A stretch of 64,000 nt of DNA from UBA8752 sp002336475 (GCA_943846755.1 OX044365.1:1922001-1986000); one strand, 5' to 3'; shown: positions 1 through 9,423, counted from the stretch's first letter. The notes: generated by a model from the letters alone, not told the origin. Numbers and translations: made by a program.

Positions 1-773
1 CCAAACGTCGGCCGCTTGGGGTGGTGGGAACCCGTAAGGCCAGCTCTGTGGGACATGGCGCCGTTGCCGCGTTGTTTGACGGGATGGAAGGCGAGGAATG
101 GACCATGGTCAGTGGAATGGCAGATGGCATTGACGCTGCTGCACACCGCATGGCGTTGGACCGGGAAGTGACGACAGTAGCTTGCTTGGCTCACGGTTTG
201 CATGCGGTTCATCCGAGGTCAAACCGATACCTGGGAGAGCGGGTGGTGGACGAAGGTGGATGTTGGGTCTCCGAGTACCGCTGGGGGACGCCACCATCGA
301 AATACACCTTTCCTGCGAGGAACAGGATCATTGCTGGACTGGTAGAGGCCGTGGTGGTGGTGGAATCTGGAGATCCGGGGGGCAGCTTGATTACTGCGAG
401 GTTGGCGCAGGATTATAACCGAAGGGTGTTCGCTCTGTCTCCAACTTGGTGCGCTGAGGCGATGCGTGGCAATGCCCGCCTTATTCGGGAACAGGTCGCT
501 GAATTGTTGCATGCGCCTGAAGACTTGCCCCGCGCCATGGGCTGGAAAACAAAAAGTCAGGCGGTGTCAATGGAGGGTGCGACCAAACCCTCGGCGTCGT
601 TGGATGAAGCCGTGATCAGCCGGTTGGACCCTTATCAGGCGCAGCCTTTTGAGGTCCTCGTAGAGAAGTTGGAAGCCGACCCTAAGGCAGTGCGCAAAAC
701 ACTGTTGGAGGCAGAATTGGCAGGATGGGTAAGGTGTTGGCCAGGCGATCGTTTCACGCGAACTGTCCGGTGA
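1..773 (+). CDS. dprA: DNA-processing protein DprA (Smf), 5' end cut by the window
   Basis: DprA binds single-stranded DNA entering during transformation and loads RecA. The reading frame is open from the first bases, and the first visible residues (KRRPLGVVGTRK) already belong to the Rossmann-like domain, so the true start lies upstream of the window; the GTG at 21 is internal. Family motifs are clear: SGMADGIDAAAH (usual SG.A.GID..AH), FPARNRIIAGL (usual FP.RNRIISGL) and GGSLITARLA. The C-terminal 60 or so residues fit the DprA winged-helix domain. The N-terminal helical part of the family is outside the window. It ends 12 bp from the convergent Hpt gene, with no terminator visible between them. 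Confidence 0.93.
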   Translation, partial: KRRPLGVVGTRKASSVGHGAVAALFDGMEGEEWTMVSGMADGIDAAAHRMALDREVTTVACLAHGLHAVHPRSNRYLGERVVDEGGCWVSEYRWGTPPSKYTFPARNRIIAGLVEAVVVVESGDPGGSLITARLAQDYNRRVFALSPTWCAEAMRGNARLIREQVAELLHAPEDLPRAMGWKTKSQAVSMEGATKPSASLDEAVISRLDPYQAQPFEVLVEKLEADPKAVRKTLLEAELAGWVRCWPGDRFTRTVR

Positions 774-785
774 GGCCGCTGAGAA

Positions 786-1130
786 TCAGAGCTTGTTCAT
801 GATTTCCTCTATGTCTACCATGCAAGACATGCACTCATTCGACAATTTGGTTACCCGCTCCTCTATTTCTTGAATAGGCGCTTGGTTCTTGGCGAGTACT
901 TCCAGTTTTTTGAAGTCCTCGTATGCCTGGGTGTAACCAATGGCGCCGGCAGCACTTTTCAGTTTGTGGGCGTAGAACCCAACCTGTTCGAAATCGCTGT
1001 TGGAGACACTTACAGTGAGCGCCTCCATGTCCTTTGGAGTGTTGCGCACAAAAATGTGGAGCACTTGACGTAAAAACGCGGGGTCGTTTCCAACGATTCG
1101 CTTTAGGTGATCTAAATCTAGAACGGCCAT
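786..1130 (-). CDS. Hpt-domain histidine phosphotransfer protein
   Basis: A single-domain 114-residue Hpt protein. It would relay phosphate between a hybrid histidine kinase receiver and a downstream response regulator in the cytoplasm. The signature AHKLKSAAGAIG places the phosphorylatable histidine at residue 55, and the rest is predicted helical, as expected for the four-helix Hpt bundle. It lies 26 bp downstream of rseP on the same strand and may be co-transcribed with it. No kinase or response regulator is visible nearby, so its partners are unknown. Confidence 0.88.
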   Translation of the reverse strand: MAVLDLDHLKRIVGNDPAFLRQVLHIFVRNTPKDMEALTVSVSNSDFEQVGFYAHKLKSAAGAIGYTQAYEDFKKLEVLAKNQAPIQEIEERVTKLSNECMSCMVDIEEIMNKL

Positions 1131-1156
1131 GTGTAAATATCAGCTATTTATTTGGC

Positions 1157-2554
1157 TTACCATTGTCCAGTGACCCATTTCCACAAATCATTTCCATTGG
1201 CCAGTGCCATGAGTGCCAAAATGAACAGTAAACCGGCCAACTGGCTGTATTCCATGAACTTCTCACCAGGTTTTCTTCCCGAAACCATCTCGTAGAGCAA
1301 AAACATGACGTGGCCGCCATCTAATGCGGGTATGGGCAGCAGGTTCATGAAGGCAAGGATGATGGAAAGCAAGGCGGTGATGTTCCAAAAGCTCTCCCAA
1401 TTCCATTCGGGACTAAAAATGCTGCCCAAAGTGATGAATCCACCCAGCTGCTTGGAGCCGCCGGGTCGGAAGAGGAAGCGCAATGAAGACACGTAGCCCG
1501 TGAGCGTAGAGGTTGCTTTTGCCGTTCCTCCAGTGAGCGCTTCGATGGGCCCAAATTCTTGTTCCTCAAACTCGAACACCCCGAGTTCTTCGTAGCTCAC
1601 TGGAAAGAAGCCCAACTTGCCATCTTGGTCGACTGAAGCAGAGAGGTATTGTACGTCACCGTCTGCAGGCATAGGCTGTGCGTTCCTGTCGACACTTGGG
1701 TTGAGGGTGTTGTGCCGAACGCCGATCGCAACACCTTCTTGGCCTTTGAATTGGGCCAAAGCTTGCACAACACTCTGAAAGTAAGGGGTGGCTGTGCCGG
1801 CCACGGAGAGGATTTGATCTCCGGCTTGAAGTCCGGCGGCCTCAGCACCAGAACCGGGAGATACGCGGTCTACAATCGCGGGAAGATTGACGTTAATCGG
1901 GCTGGTGCCCTTGGGCAAGTCTTCGGCGTTGTTCAACAAGACTTGACCGAGCTCAGTTTGGAAGTTGAGTTCTTGTTTGATGCCGTTTCGAATGACCGTG
2001 GCTTTGGTGACTTGGGTTCCAAAAACAACCGAGCGGAAGTCGTCGAGTTTCTGAACGGGTTCTCCTTGAAGGGAGATCACCACGTCGTCATTTTGAAAAC
2101 CAGCTTCTTGCAATGGTTCTACAAACGACAATCCATAGGGAAGTCGGTCTATGCGCAAGTCACGGTCTCCCCAAACAAAGAGCACCATGGAATAGATCAG
2201 AACACCCAGGATCAGGTTGACGGTCACGCCGCCGAGCATGATGATCAGGCGCTGCCAAGCAGGCTTAGAGCGAAACTCCCAAGGTTGGGGTGGCTTTGCC
2301 ATTTGTTCCTTGTCCATGGACTCGTCGATCATACCGGCGATTTTGACATAGCCGCCCAAGGGCAACCAACCAATTCCATAGACGGTTTCTCCAATCTTGC
2401 GTTGGAAGAGGGCCCCCTTGATGTCGAAGAACAAGAAGAATTTTTCTACACGGGTCTTGAAGAGCCGGGCAGGAATGAAGTGACCGAGCTCGTGTAGCAC
2501 GATCAAAAAGGACAGGCTGAGCAGGAATTGGCCTGCTTTGATGAGAATCTCCAT
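1157..2554 (-). CDS. rseP: RseP-family site-2 intramembrane zinc protease
   Basis: Intramembrane metalloprotease of the S2P/RseP family, which cleaves membrane-anchored regulators such as anti-sigma factors, usually after a first periplasmic cut. With the start at 2554 the protein has 465 residues. The zinc motif HELGH is at residues 21-25 inside the first membrane segment, and the C-terminal partner motif ALDGGH follows LLPIP in a late membrane segment. One or two PDZ-like regions lie between (for example AGDQILSVAG). An upstream in-frame ATG at 2623 would add 23 residues with no family match, so the internal ATG directly before the first membrane helix is preferred. A -7-like element lies about 50 bp upstream. 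Confidence 0.93.
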   Translation of the reverse strand: MEILIKAGQFLLSLSFLIVLHELGHFIPARLFKTRVEKFFLFFDIKGALFQRKIGETVYGIGWLPLGGYVKIAGMIDESMDKEQMAKPPQPWEFRSKPAWQRLIIMLGGVTVNLILGVLIYSMVLFVWGDRDLRIDRLPYGLSFVEPLQEAGFQNDDVVISLQGEPVQKLDDFRSVVFGTQVTKATVIRNGIKQELNFQTELGQVLLNNAEDLPKGTSPINVNLPAIVDRVSPGSGAEAAGLQAGDQILSVAGTATPYFQSVVQALAQFKGQEGVAIGVRHNTLNPSVDRNAQPMPADGDVQYLSASVDQDGKLGFFPVSYEELGVFEFEEQEFGPIEALTGGTAKATSTLTGYVSSLRFLFRPGGSKQLGGFITLGSIFSPEWNWESFWNITALLSIILAFMNLLPIPALDGGHVMFLLYEMVSGRKPGEKFMEYSQLAGLLFILALMALANGNDLWKWVTGQW

Positions 2555-2607
2555 TCGGACGCGGTGCAGAAAGGTTCCAGTCGTTATGTGCGGCTGAAAG
2601 TTTGATG

Positions 2608-2615
2608 CAAAACTA
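2608..2615 (-). promoter_or_regulatory. candidate -7 element of rseP
   Basis: Reads TAGTTTTG on the minus strand, a full match to the Bacteroidota -7 consensus TAnnTTTG. It lies about 53 bp upstream of the chosen rseP start, which supports that start over the upstream ATG at 2623. No clear TTG -33 element is seen at the usual spacing. Confidence 0.35.
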
Positions 2616-2713
2616 CGCCGCAACAGGGTGCTGCGTCATTTTTAACGCCTTTTCCGGCTGTTCGTCCGCATCTTGCCATCTCGTAACGGTGCTGCACCGC
2701 GTTACATCACAAT

Positions 2714-5200
2714 ATGCCTGATTCCTCCAAGCAGAAATCCAACTCCGGTCGCAAGTCCAAGGCGGCTGTTCAGCGCGACCGGTTTGTCGGGCCCAGTCTT
2801 TTGATGTGGGCCGTGATGTTGGCCCCCATTGCAGGCATTGCAGCCTTGCTGATGCTGGCTTCCACGTCTGATTTACCAGACACGGAGACGCTCGCCAACC
2901 CAAAAACGGACTTGGCCACGCGTATTTATACCGTCGATGGGGTTCAATTGGGCAGTTTTTACCGTGAAAACCGAGCAGATGTGCGGTACAGCGACTTGCC
3001 AGAGTCCCTCGTTCAAGCCCTTATTTGTACCGAAGACGTGCGGTTTAGGGACCACACGGGGGTCGACTTTAAGAGCTTGGCCAGGGCCATCATCTACCTC
3101 GCCAAAAGGGGCGGTGGCAGCACCATCACGCAGCAGTTGGCCAAGCAGCTTTTCACGGAACGGTATGACCGGACAGGGTTTTTTGAGCGGGCAGTGCTGC
3201 AGAAGCCCAAAGAGTGGATCATCGCGACGCGGTTGGAGCGTCAGTACACCAAAGACGAAATTATCGGACTGTACTTGAACCGTTATGACTTCTTGAACCA
3301 GGCGGTGGGCATTCGCAGCGCGGCTCAGGTTTATTTCGGTAAGTCTGTTCAATCATTGGAGGTTCATGAGTCGGCGATGTTGGTGGGGATGCTGAAAAAC
3401 AGCGCCCTCTTCAATCCATTGCGCAGGCCAGAATTGGTCGTTGAACGCCGCTCCACGGTGATGTCACAAATGGCCAAATACGGCGTCCTTCCTGCAGAGG
3501 ACTTGGACAGCCTCAACGCCTTGTCATTGGGCTTGCGTTATCAACGGGTCAGTCACGATGAGGGTCCAGCCCCTCATTTCCGCGAGAAGTTGAGGGCCGA
3601 GGTGGGGGAATTGCTTTCTGACAAAGCCGATGATGGATCCTTTAAGGTTGCCAAGGCTGATGGTGCGCCTTACGACTTGTACCGCGACGGCCTTGTCATC
3701 CATACGACGCTGGACAGCCGATTGCAGGCTTACGCGGAGTCTGCCGCCAACCGTCACATTCGGGGTGAATTGCAGGCGGATTTTTGGAAGGACTTGAAGC
3801 GAACCACTGGCAGGTCTTGGCCCTTTTTCTCCGAAGACATCTTGCCCAAGGAGCAAGACAGGATCCTCGACAGGGCAGTGCAACAAAGCCGCAGGTACCG
3901 CCTCGCAATGGGCAAGGAATGTCCCGAGTGTGCCCGTCCGGCATACTACATCTCTGAGCTGGACAGTGCGGGCCAACGCGTGCATTTCTGCCGGCCGGGT
4001 AAGGGCGGATGCGGCCATGCTTGGCCGGTGACTTCGCGCCGTGAATTGGACGCTCAATTCGAGGAGAAGACCCAAACGAGGGTGATGGGGCTCGAAGGTT
4101 GGGTGGACACTTTGATGAGCCCCATGGACAGCATCAGGCACCAAAAGACCCTCTTGCACGCAGGCCTCATGAGCATTGATCCGAGCAATGGAGAAATCAA
4201 GGCGTGGGTAGGAGACCTCGATTACCAGTGGTCGCAGTTTGACAATGTGAGCCAGTCTCGGCGGCAGGTGGGTTCGACCTTCAAGCCTTTCGTTTATGCG
4301 ACCGCGGTGCGTCTGGGGCTCGATCCTTGCACCGAGTTGCCCAACCAGAAAACCTGCATTGACATGCCGGAGGGTCAGGACCCCTGGTGCCCCGAAAACA
4401 GCGACCTCGAGTACGGAGAGATGGTGACCTTGGAATATGCCCTCGCCAATTCCATGAACACCGTGACCGCCAAGCTCATCAAGGATTATGGCGTACAGCG
4501 CGTGGTGGACCTGGCCCATGCCATGGGCATTGAGAGCGACATTCCTGCAGTGCCGTCCATTGCCTTGGGTGTGGCGGAATTGTCCCTGCAAGAGGTCACC
4601 TCTGCCAACGCAACCTTTGCAGGTGGGGGAGTGTGGCATGCTCCGCGCATCATTCGGCGCATTGAAGACAAGCGGGGCAACACCATCTATGAGCCGCGCC
4701 CCCAGATCCGACAGGGTTTGGATGCGGCCACGGCTTATCGCGTTTTGGAGATGATGAAGGGCGTAGTAGACGGCGCTTACAATGCCGAACTCGGGGTGAC
4801 CAAGGGCACAGGTATCCGTTTGCGCATGGACCTCGAGCGCCGCGAATATGACGGCCTGAAAATCCCGATGGCGGGCAAAACCGGTACGACCCAATCCAAT
4901 GCCGACGGTTGGTTCATTGGGCTGACACCGGAGTTGGTGACCGGAGTTTGGGTGGGGGCTTCGGATCCGGCGATTCGCTTTTCGACCACTACAAAAGGAC
5001 AAGGCGCCAATACCGCGCTTCCGATTTTTGGGTTCTACATGAAGGACGCGCTCGCGGACCCTGAGGTGGGCTTGCTCGCCGAGGATTTTAGACCGCCTGT
5101 GGGGGTCATGGACGCTGTCCCATGCAGGGAATTGATGGAGGCGAGGGGCATTGACTTTAGAGATGAGGGCGGGGTGGAAGACGAAGATTTGTTTGAATGA
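2714..5200 (+). CDS. mrcA: class A penicillin-binding protein (PBP1A-type) with Zn-ribbon-like insert
   Basis: Bifunctional peptidoglycan synthase, 828 residues: cytoplasmic tail, one membrane segment (about residues 30-55), GT51 glycosyltransferase and a penicillin-binding transpeptidase. The GT51 glutamate is E107 in TEDVRF, and GGSTITQQLAKQLF is the second GT51 motif. Transpeptidase motifs are S521-T-F-K524 (nucleophile serine), S580-M-N582 and K722-T-G724. The odd part is residues 403-433, between the two domains. Four cysteines there are arranged C403-x2-C406-x19-C426-x6-C433, with a histidine at 435, which looks like a small zinc ribbon and is not part of the standard domain. The gene ends 13 bp before scoA. 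Confidence 0.95.
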   Translation: MPDSSKQKSNSGRKSKAAVQRDRFVGPSLLMWAVMLAPIAGIAALLMLASTSDLPDTETLANPKTDLATRIYTVDGVQLGSFYRENRADVRYSDLPESLVQALICTEDVRFRDHTGVDFKSLARAIIYLAKRGGGSTITQQLAKQLFTERYDRTGFFERAVLQKPKEWIIATRLERQYTKDEIIGLYLNRYDFLNQAVGIRSAAQVYFGKSVQSLEVHESAMLVGMLKNSALFNPLRRPELVVERRSTVMSQMAKYGVLPAEDLDSLNALSLGLRYQRVSHDEGPAPHFREKLRAEVGELLSDKADDGSFKVAKADGAPYDLYRDGLVIHTTLDSRLQAYAESAANRHIRGELQADFWKDLKRTTGRSWPFFSEDILPKEQDRILDRAVQQSRRYRLAMGKECPECARPAYYISELDSAGQRVHFCRPGKGGCGHAWPVTSRRELDAQFEEKTQTRVMGLEGWVDTLMSPMDSIRHQKTLLHAGLMSIDPSNGEIKAWVGDLDYQWSQFDNVSQSRRQVGSTFKPFVYATAVRLGLDPCTELPNQKTCIDMPEGQDPWCPENSDLEYGEMVTLEYALANSMNTVTAKLIKDYGVQRVVDLAHAMGIESDIPAVPSIALGVAELSLQEVTSANATFAGGGVWHAPRIIRRIEDKRGNTIYEPRPQIRQGLDAATAYRVLEMMKGVVDGAYNAELGVTKGTGIRLRMDLERREYDGLKIPMAGKTGTTQSNADGWFIGLTPELVTGVWVGASDPAIRFSTTTKGQGANTALPIFGFYMKDALADPEVGLLAEDFRPPVGVMDAVPCRELMEARGIDFRDEGGVEDEDLFE

Positions 5201-5213
5201 TCAGGACGAGCAC

Positions 5214-5915
5214 ATGGCACTGAACAAGACGGTTAAGGATGCAGCAGCGGCGTGCAGCGGCATTGAAAGTGGAATGACCCTGATGTTGGGTGGGTTCGGC
5301 CTGTGCGGGATCCCTGAAAACTGCATCAATGAGCTTGTCCGGTTGGGCGTGACCGACCTCACGTGCATCTCCAACAATGCAGGGGTCGACGATTTTGGGC
5401 TCGGGCTGCTTTTAAACGGCAAGCAGATTCGCAAGATGATCTCTAGCTATGTGGGAGAGAACGACGAGTTCGAGCGGCAGATGCTGTCGGGTGAGCTCGA
5501 GGTGGATTTGATTCCACAGGGCTCGTTGGCCGAACGCTGCCGAGCGGGTGGGGCTGGAATCCCCGCTTTCTTCACGCCAGCGGGCTTCGGCACGGAAGTC
5601 GCCGAGGGCAAAGAAGTGCGGGAGTTCAATGGGAAGCCGCACATTCTCGAGTCTGCACTGACGGCGGATTTCGCCATCGTCAAAGCTTGGAAAGGGGATA
5701 CGGCAGGCAACCTCATGTTCAAGGCGACGGCCAAGAATTTCAATCCCGCCATGGCGATGGCGGGCCACATTACCATTGCCGAGGTGGAGGAGCTCGTGCC
5801 CGTGGGCACGCTTGACCCCAATCAAATTCACACGCCCGGCATTTTCGTCCAACGGATTTTCCAAGGGGATACCTTCGAGAAGCGCATTGAACAGCGCACC
5901 GTTAGCCAGGCATGA
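5214..5915 (+). CDS. scoA: 3-oxoacid CoA-transferase, subunit A
   Basis: Alpha subunit of succinyl-CoA:3-ketoacid CoA transferase, which moves CoA from succinyl-CoA to acetoacetate for ketone-body use. The glycine-rich nucleotide-type motif GGFGLCGIPE is near the N-terminus, and length (233 residues) fits the family. The ATG at 5214 is chosen because it opens the conserved domain and has AGGACGAG just upstream; the ATG at 5151 would overlap the preceding gene. It overlaps the next gene by 4 bp. Its obligate partner scoB lies about 2.9 kb downstream instead of directly adjacent, with two sulfotransferase-like genes between. Confidence 0.95.
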   Translation: MALNKTVKDAAAACSGIESGMTLMLGGFGLCGIPENCINELVRLGVTDLTCISNNAGVDDFGLGLLLNGKQIRKMISSYVGENDEFERQMLSGELEVDLIPQGSLAERCRAGGAGIPAFFTPAGFGTEVAEGKEVREFNGKPHILESALTADFAIVKAWKGDTAGNLMFKATAKNFNPAMAMAGHITIAEVEELVPVGTLDPNQIHTPGIFVQRIFQGDTFEKRIEQRTVSQA

Positions 5916-7372
5916 GCATGGGCCCATTGGCATACATCGGTCCCGGTGGAGGGGTCACGCTGGGCGCTTTGGTGGTCATCTTCATTGGGGGCATCGTGCT
6001 GCTCGCCTTTGGATTTATCATTTGGCTGCGTGTCAAGCGTTTTCTGCGTGGCGATGGCAAGGGCAAATGGGGCCTGAAATTGGCCTTGCAAGGGGTGTTC
6101 CTGTTGGCCTTGCTTTCCGTCTTTGGTTGGATGGTACAGCACCGGGCCAAGAAGGACCGGGATTTCGGGGCGCTGAATGGTGTGGTGGAAACCTTGTCGG
6201 GCTTTCCCGACCTGTTCAAACGCTCTGTTGAAGAGGTACAAACCCTGCCGCAGACCTTTGTTTCCACGCCACAAGACTTCGAGGCTGTCAACCTCTTGGA
6301 AGAGGATGTTTTGACTTTGACGGCCTACTCCAATGATGCCGAGGGCAGGACCTTGGCGGTGCGCAATCTGCGCTCGGGAGAGGTGCTGCATGAGTGGGTG
6401 CTGCCCGACACACTCGGTCCTTTGAAGCCGCATTGGCGTGTGCACCACCCTTTGCTGCTCGAGGACCAATCGGTGGTCAGTTTCATCACCAACCGTTCTC
6501 CCTTGTTTCGCTTGGACGCAGAGGCCAATCTGGTCTGGCGTCAGGACAGCTTGAGCTTCCACCACGCCATCAACCGCGCGGCCAACGGAGACCTGTGGGT
6601 GTGCGCCATGCGCTGGGAGCGCGGTGGACGGCACATTGCTTACCGCGGCCGCTACGCCATGGGCGACAAAACGGTGCATTTTCTGGACAACAGCGTAGCG
6701 CGCATCGACGCGGGTACTGGCCACATTCTGGAGGTGCATTCCATGGTGGAAATGCTCAAGGAGAATGGATTGGACCACCTCGTCTTGCGGTCTGGAGATG
6801 CACAAGACCCCCTGCATTTGAACGATGTAGAGCCGGCGTTGACCACCTCGGCGCATTTCAATCAAGGCGACCTGTTCTTGAGCTTGCGTAACCTGCAGTG
6901 CGTCCTCCAATTCCGGCCCGCTACTGGTGAGGTGATCCGGGTGATCGATGGCCCCCTCGCTGCGCAGCATGATGTGGACATCGTCAACGACAGCACGCTG
7001 GCCATCTTCAACAACAACACCCAAGAAAACAAGGGGGTCTACACCAACCAAAGGGACAAATACCCGACCTCAAAGGACGAGGTAGAACTGGCCCAGTACC
7101 ATTCAGAAATCACCTTGTACGACCTGTCCACTGGTGGGTTCATGCCCCTTTTTAGAGAGGCCATGGCCGATGAGGGCATCATGACCTTCAGCGAGGGATT
7201 GCAAGAGGCCCTTCCCGGTGACCGGTGGTTCCTTGAGGAGCAGAACTCAGGGGAGTTGTGGGTGCTGGGGCCGGGCGGCGTGGAATACCACGGGGTTCAC
7301 CCGAGCCACCATGTGGGGCACCACCACTTGCCGAACTGGACCCGAATCTTGGACGCGTTTCCCGCTGAATGA
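5912..7372 (+). CDS. membrane-anchored arylsulfotransferase-like protein
   Basis: 486 residues. Two hydrophobic segments occupy the first 80 residues (around 14-38 and 58-75), followed by an extracytoplasmic domain that resembles arylsulfate sulfotransferases (ASST), PAPS-independent enzymes with a beta-propeller fold and histidine chemistry. Supporting segments are HHAINRAANGDLWV (H217-H218) and QHDVDIVNDSTLAIFNN (H353), both typical of the propeller and its histidine sites. Assignment rests on these motifs only; substrate and sulfate donor are unknown. It overlaps scoA and the next gene by 4 bp each, so translation is probably coupled. A non-enzymatic propeller protein is the main alternative. 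Confidence 0.7.
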   Translation: MSMGPLAYIGPGGGVTLGALVVIFIGGIVLLAFGFIIWLRVKRFLRGDGKGKWGLKLALQGVFLLALLSVFGWMVQHRAKKDRDFGALNGVVETLSGFPDLFKRSVEEVQTLPQTFVSTPQDFEAVNLLEEDVLTLTAYSNDAEGRTLAVRNLRSGEVLHEWVLPDTLGPLKPHWRVHHPLLLEDQSVVSFITNRSPLFRLDAEANLVWRQDSLSFHHAINRAANGDLWVCAMRWERGGRHIAYRGRYAMGDKTVHFLDNSVARIDAGTGHILEVHSMVEMLKENGLDHLVLRSGDAQDPLHLNDVEPALTTSAHFNQGDLFLSLRNLQCVLQFRPATGEVIRVIDGPLAAQHDVDIVNDSTLAIFNNNTQENKGVYTNQRDKYPTSKDEVELAQYHSEITLYDLSTGGFMPLFREAMADEGIMTFSEGLQEALPGDRWFLEEQNSGELWVLGPGGVEYHGVHPSHHVGHHHLPNWTRILDAFPAE

Positions 7373-8766
7373 TGGCCCTGTTGCTCATTGCCTTAACGGG
7401 CCATTTGGCATTCTGGTTCTGGCGAAGCCGGCCCGGGATCCTGATTCGGTTGGCCAAAGACAGCGCGCAGCTGGTGGACGGCATGGTGCAGCCCGGCGAT
7501 GACGACGCCAAGCTTGAAGCCTTGGAGACGCGCACAGCGCAGGTGCTCATTTCGTTTGTGCTGTTCCTGTTTTGGGTGGCTGTGGGAATGGCCATCATGG
7601 TGTCCTTGCCCTGGGGCTGGGACATCGCCATGAACAGACAGGATGGCCTCGCGGCCTTTTCCTCCTGGCAGGGGCTGCTCGCCATATCGGCAGGTGGCAC
7701 CTTGGGTTTGCTCTACCCCAAAGGCAAGCCGTCCTCGTCTTCGTATTCCTCGATGAACCAGCTGGTGCACCACCTGATGCTGGATCACTTCCATTTGCAG
7801 CGTTGGTTGCACAACAAAGAAGTCAAGGGCTGGCGCAAGAAGGGCGGTATTCCAGAGCCGAAATTCCTGCTGGTGACGGGTTTGGCCAGGGCTGGAACGA
7901 CCAGCTTGTTGCAACGCCTGATGGAGACCGATGCCTTTAGCAGCTTGCACTATGGGCACATGCCTTTGGTGGTGGCGCCGGGGACATGGAGCCGTTGGAA
8001 CAAGCCCAAGGAGACGGCGCTCAAAGAGCGCAGCCACGGCGATGGCATTCTTGTGGGGGCCGATTCTGCGGAGGCGTTGGAGGAACCCTTTTGGCGGTTG
8101 CGGACCGAAGCTGGATATGTTCAGGATGATGTGCTCGAGCCGCACAGGGTATCGGCAGAAGACCACGCGGCCTACCTCGACTTTCAGGGCCTGGTGCGCG
8201 AAAACGGCAAGGTTTACTTGGCCAAGAACAACAATGCGCTCTTGCGTTACCCCGCCTTGCGGAGCCACAACAAGGATTTCCGGGTGGTGCTGATGTTCCG
8301 CGAGCCCTTGGCGCACGCAGCTTCGCTGTTGGCCATGCACCAGCGTTACACCGCAATGCAAAGCGAGGACCCTTTTGTGAAGACCTACATGGATTGGCTG
8401 GCCCACCATGAGTTTGGGTTGGGCCACAAGCCTTTTCGTTTTGATGCCGGAACCGGCCGAACCTCGGGATCAACATCTGACCCGGACACTTTGGAATATT
8501 GGTTGGACCGTTGGATGGATTATTACGAGCATGCCCTGACTGCGGACGCGCACGGGGTGTTGTTTGTGTCGCATGAGATGTGGAGCCGCCGTCCGGCTGA
8601 AGTTTTGGCTGCAGTGCTCGATGAGGTTGGCGTGGTGGCTGCGCCCCTGAATCTAGAGCCGCATACGCGTAAGAGGAAGGCTGAGGACGCGGTGGAAGCT
8701 GCACAACTTGAGCGGGTGGAAGCCCTTTACAGCCGGCTCATGGAGCGGGCGTTACATTTGGATTGA
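7369..8766 (+). CDS. membrane-anchored sulfotransferase family protein
   Basis: 465 residues. The N-terminus has hydrophobic segments (about residues 1-17, 60-80 and 98-115), then a cytosolic-type sulfotransferase domain. The 5'-phosphosulfate loop is visible as LLVTGLARAGTTS (residues 167-179), and the 3'-phosphate region as VVLMFREPLAHAAS (306-319, R311). PAPS-dependent transfer of sulfate to a carbohydrate or lipid is the family role; the acceptor cannot be read from sequence. Two ATGs at 7369 and 7372 are both possible starts; both overlap the upstream gene. It sits 3 bp before scoB, in the same apparent operon. Confidence 0.8.
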   Translation: MMALLLIALTGHLAFWFWRSRPGILIRLAKDSAQLVDGMVQPGDDDAKLEALETRTAQVLISFVLFLFWVAVGMAIMVSLPWGWDIAMNRQDGLAAFSSWQGLLAISAGGTLGLLYPKGKPSSSSYSSMNQLVHHLMLDHFHLQRWLHNKEVKGWRKKGGIPEPKFLLVTGLARAGTTSLLQRLMETDAFSSLHYGHMPLVVAPGTWSRWNKPKETALKERSHGDGILVGADSAEALEEPFWRLRTEAGYVQDDVLEPHRVSAEDHAAYLDFQGLVRENGKVYLAKNNNALLRYPALRSHNKDFRVVLMFREPLAHAASLLAMHQRYTAMQSEDPFVKTYMDWLAHHEFGLGHKPFRFDAGTGRTSGSTSDPDTLEYWLDRWMDYYEHALTADAHGVLFVSHEMWSRRPAEVLAAVLDEVGVVAAPLNLEPHTRKRKAEDAVEAAQLERVEALYSRLMERALHLD

Positions 8767-8769
8767 CCC

Positions 8770-9423
8770 ATGTTGGACAAGAACGGCATCGCGCGGCGCA
8801 TCGCGCAGGAACTCAAGGACGGTTGGTACGTGAACCTCGGCATCGGCATCCCGACGCTGGTGGCCAACCACATTCCCCAAGGCATTTCTGTGGAATTCCA
8901 GAGCGAGAATGGCATCCTCGGCATGGGGCCTTTCCCGACGGAGGCGGAGGTCGATGCGGACTTGATCAATGCGGGCAAGCAGACCATCACGGCGCTGCCC
9001 GGCGCGGTCTATTTCGACAGTGCGACCTCGTTTGCCATGATCCGTGGTCAGCACGTGCAGCTCACGGTGCTCGGAGCTATGGAGGTCAGCCAAGGGGGCG
9101 ACATCGCAAACTGGAAAATCCCGGGCCGCATGGTCAAGGGGATGGGCGGCGCCATGGATCTCGTGGCCTCGGCCGAAAACATCGTGGTCGCCATGATGCA
9201 CACCAACAAGCGCGGCGATTCCAAGCTGTTGCCGGCGTGCAGCCTGCCGCTGACCGGCGTGGCGTGCGTGAAGCGGGTGGTGACCAACCTGGCTGTCCTC
9301 GACATTCGCGACGGGGCCTTCCACCTTGTGGAGCGGGCACCAGGCGTTACAGTAAAGGAGATCCAGGCCGCAACGGCCGGAACGCTGATTGTCCCGGCAG
9401 AAGTGCCGGAAATGCAGCTGTGA
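8770..9423 (+). CDS. scoB: 3-oxoacid CoA-transferase, subunit B
   Basis: Beta subunit of succinyl-CoA:3-ketoacid CoA transferase, 217 residues. The catalytic glutamate lies in SENGILGMGP (E46), the site that forms the glutamyl-CoA thioester intermediate. The NLGIGIPT motif and the TNLAVLDI region near the C-terminus are also typical. It starts 3 bp after the sulfotransferase gene. The stop codon abuts the stop of the convergent dockerin-like gene with no spacer, so transcripts from the two strands may overlap. Confidence 0.95.
   Translation: MLDKNGIARRIAQELKDGWYVNLGIGIPTLVANHIPQGISVEFQSENGILGMGPFPTEAEVDADLINAGKQTITALPGAVYFDSATSFAMIRGQHVQLTVLGAMEVSQGGDIANWKIPGRMVKGMGGAMDLVASAENIVVAMMHTNKRGDSKLLPACSLPLTGVACVKRVVTNLAVLDIRDGAFHLVERAPGVTVKEIQAATAGTLIVPAEVPEMQL

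Noticed and set aside
3524..5002. Long minus-strand open frame opposite the PBP gene
   Set aside because: No motifs, and it lies fully within a well-supported coding sequence.
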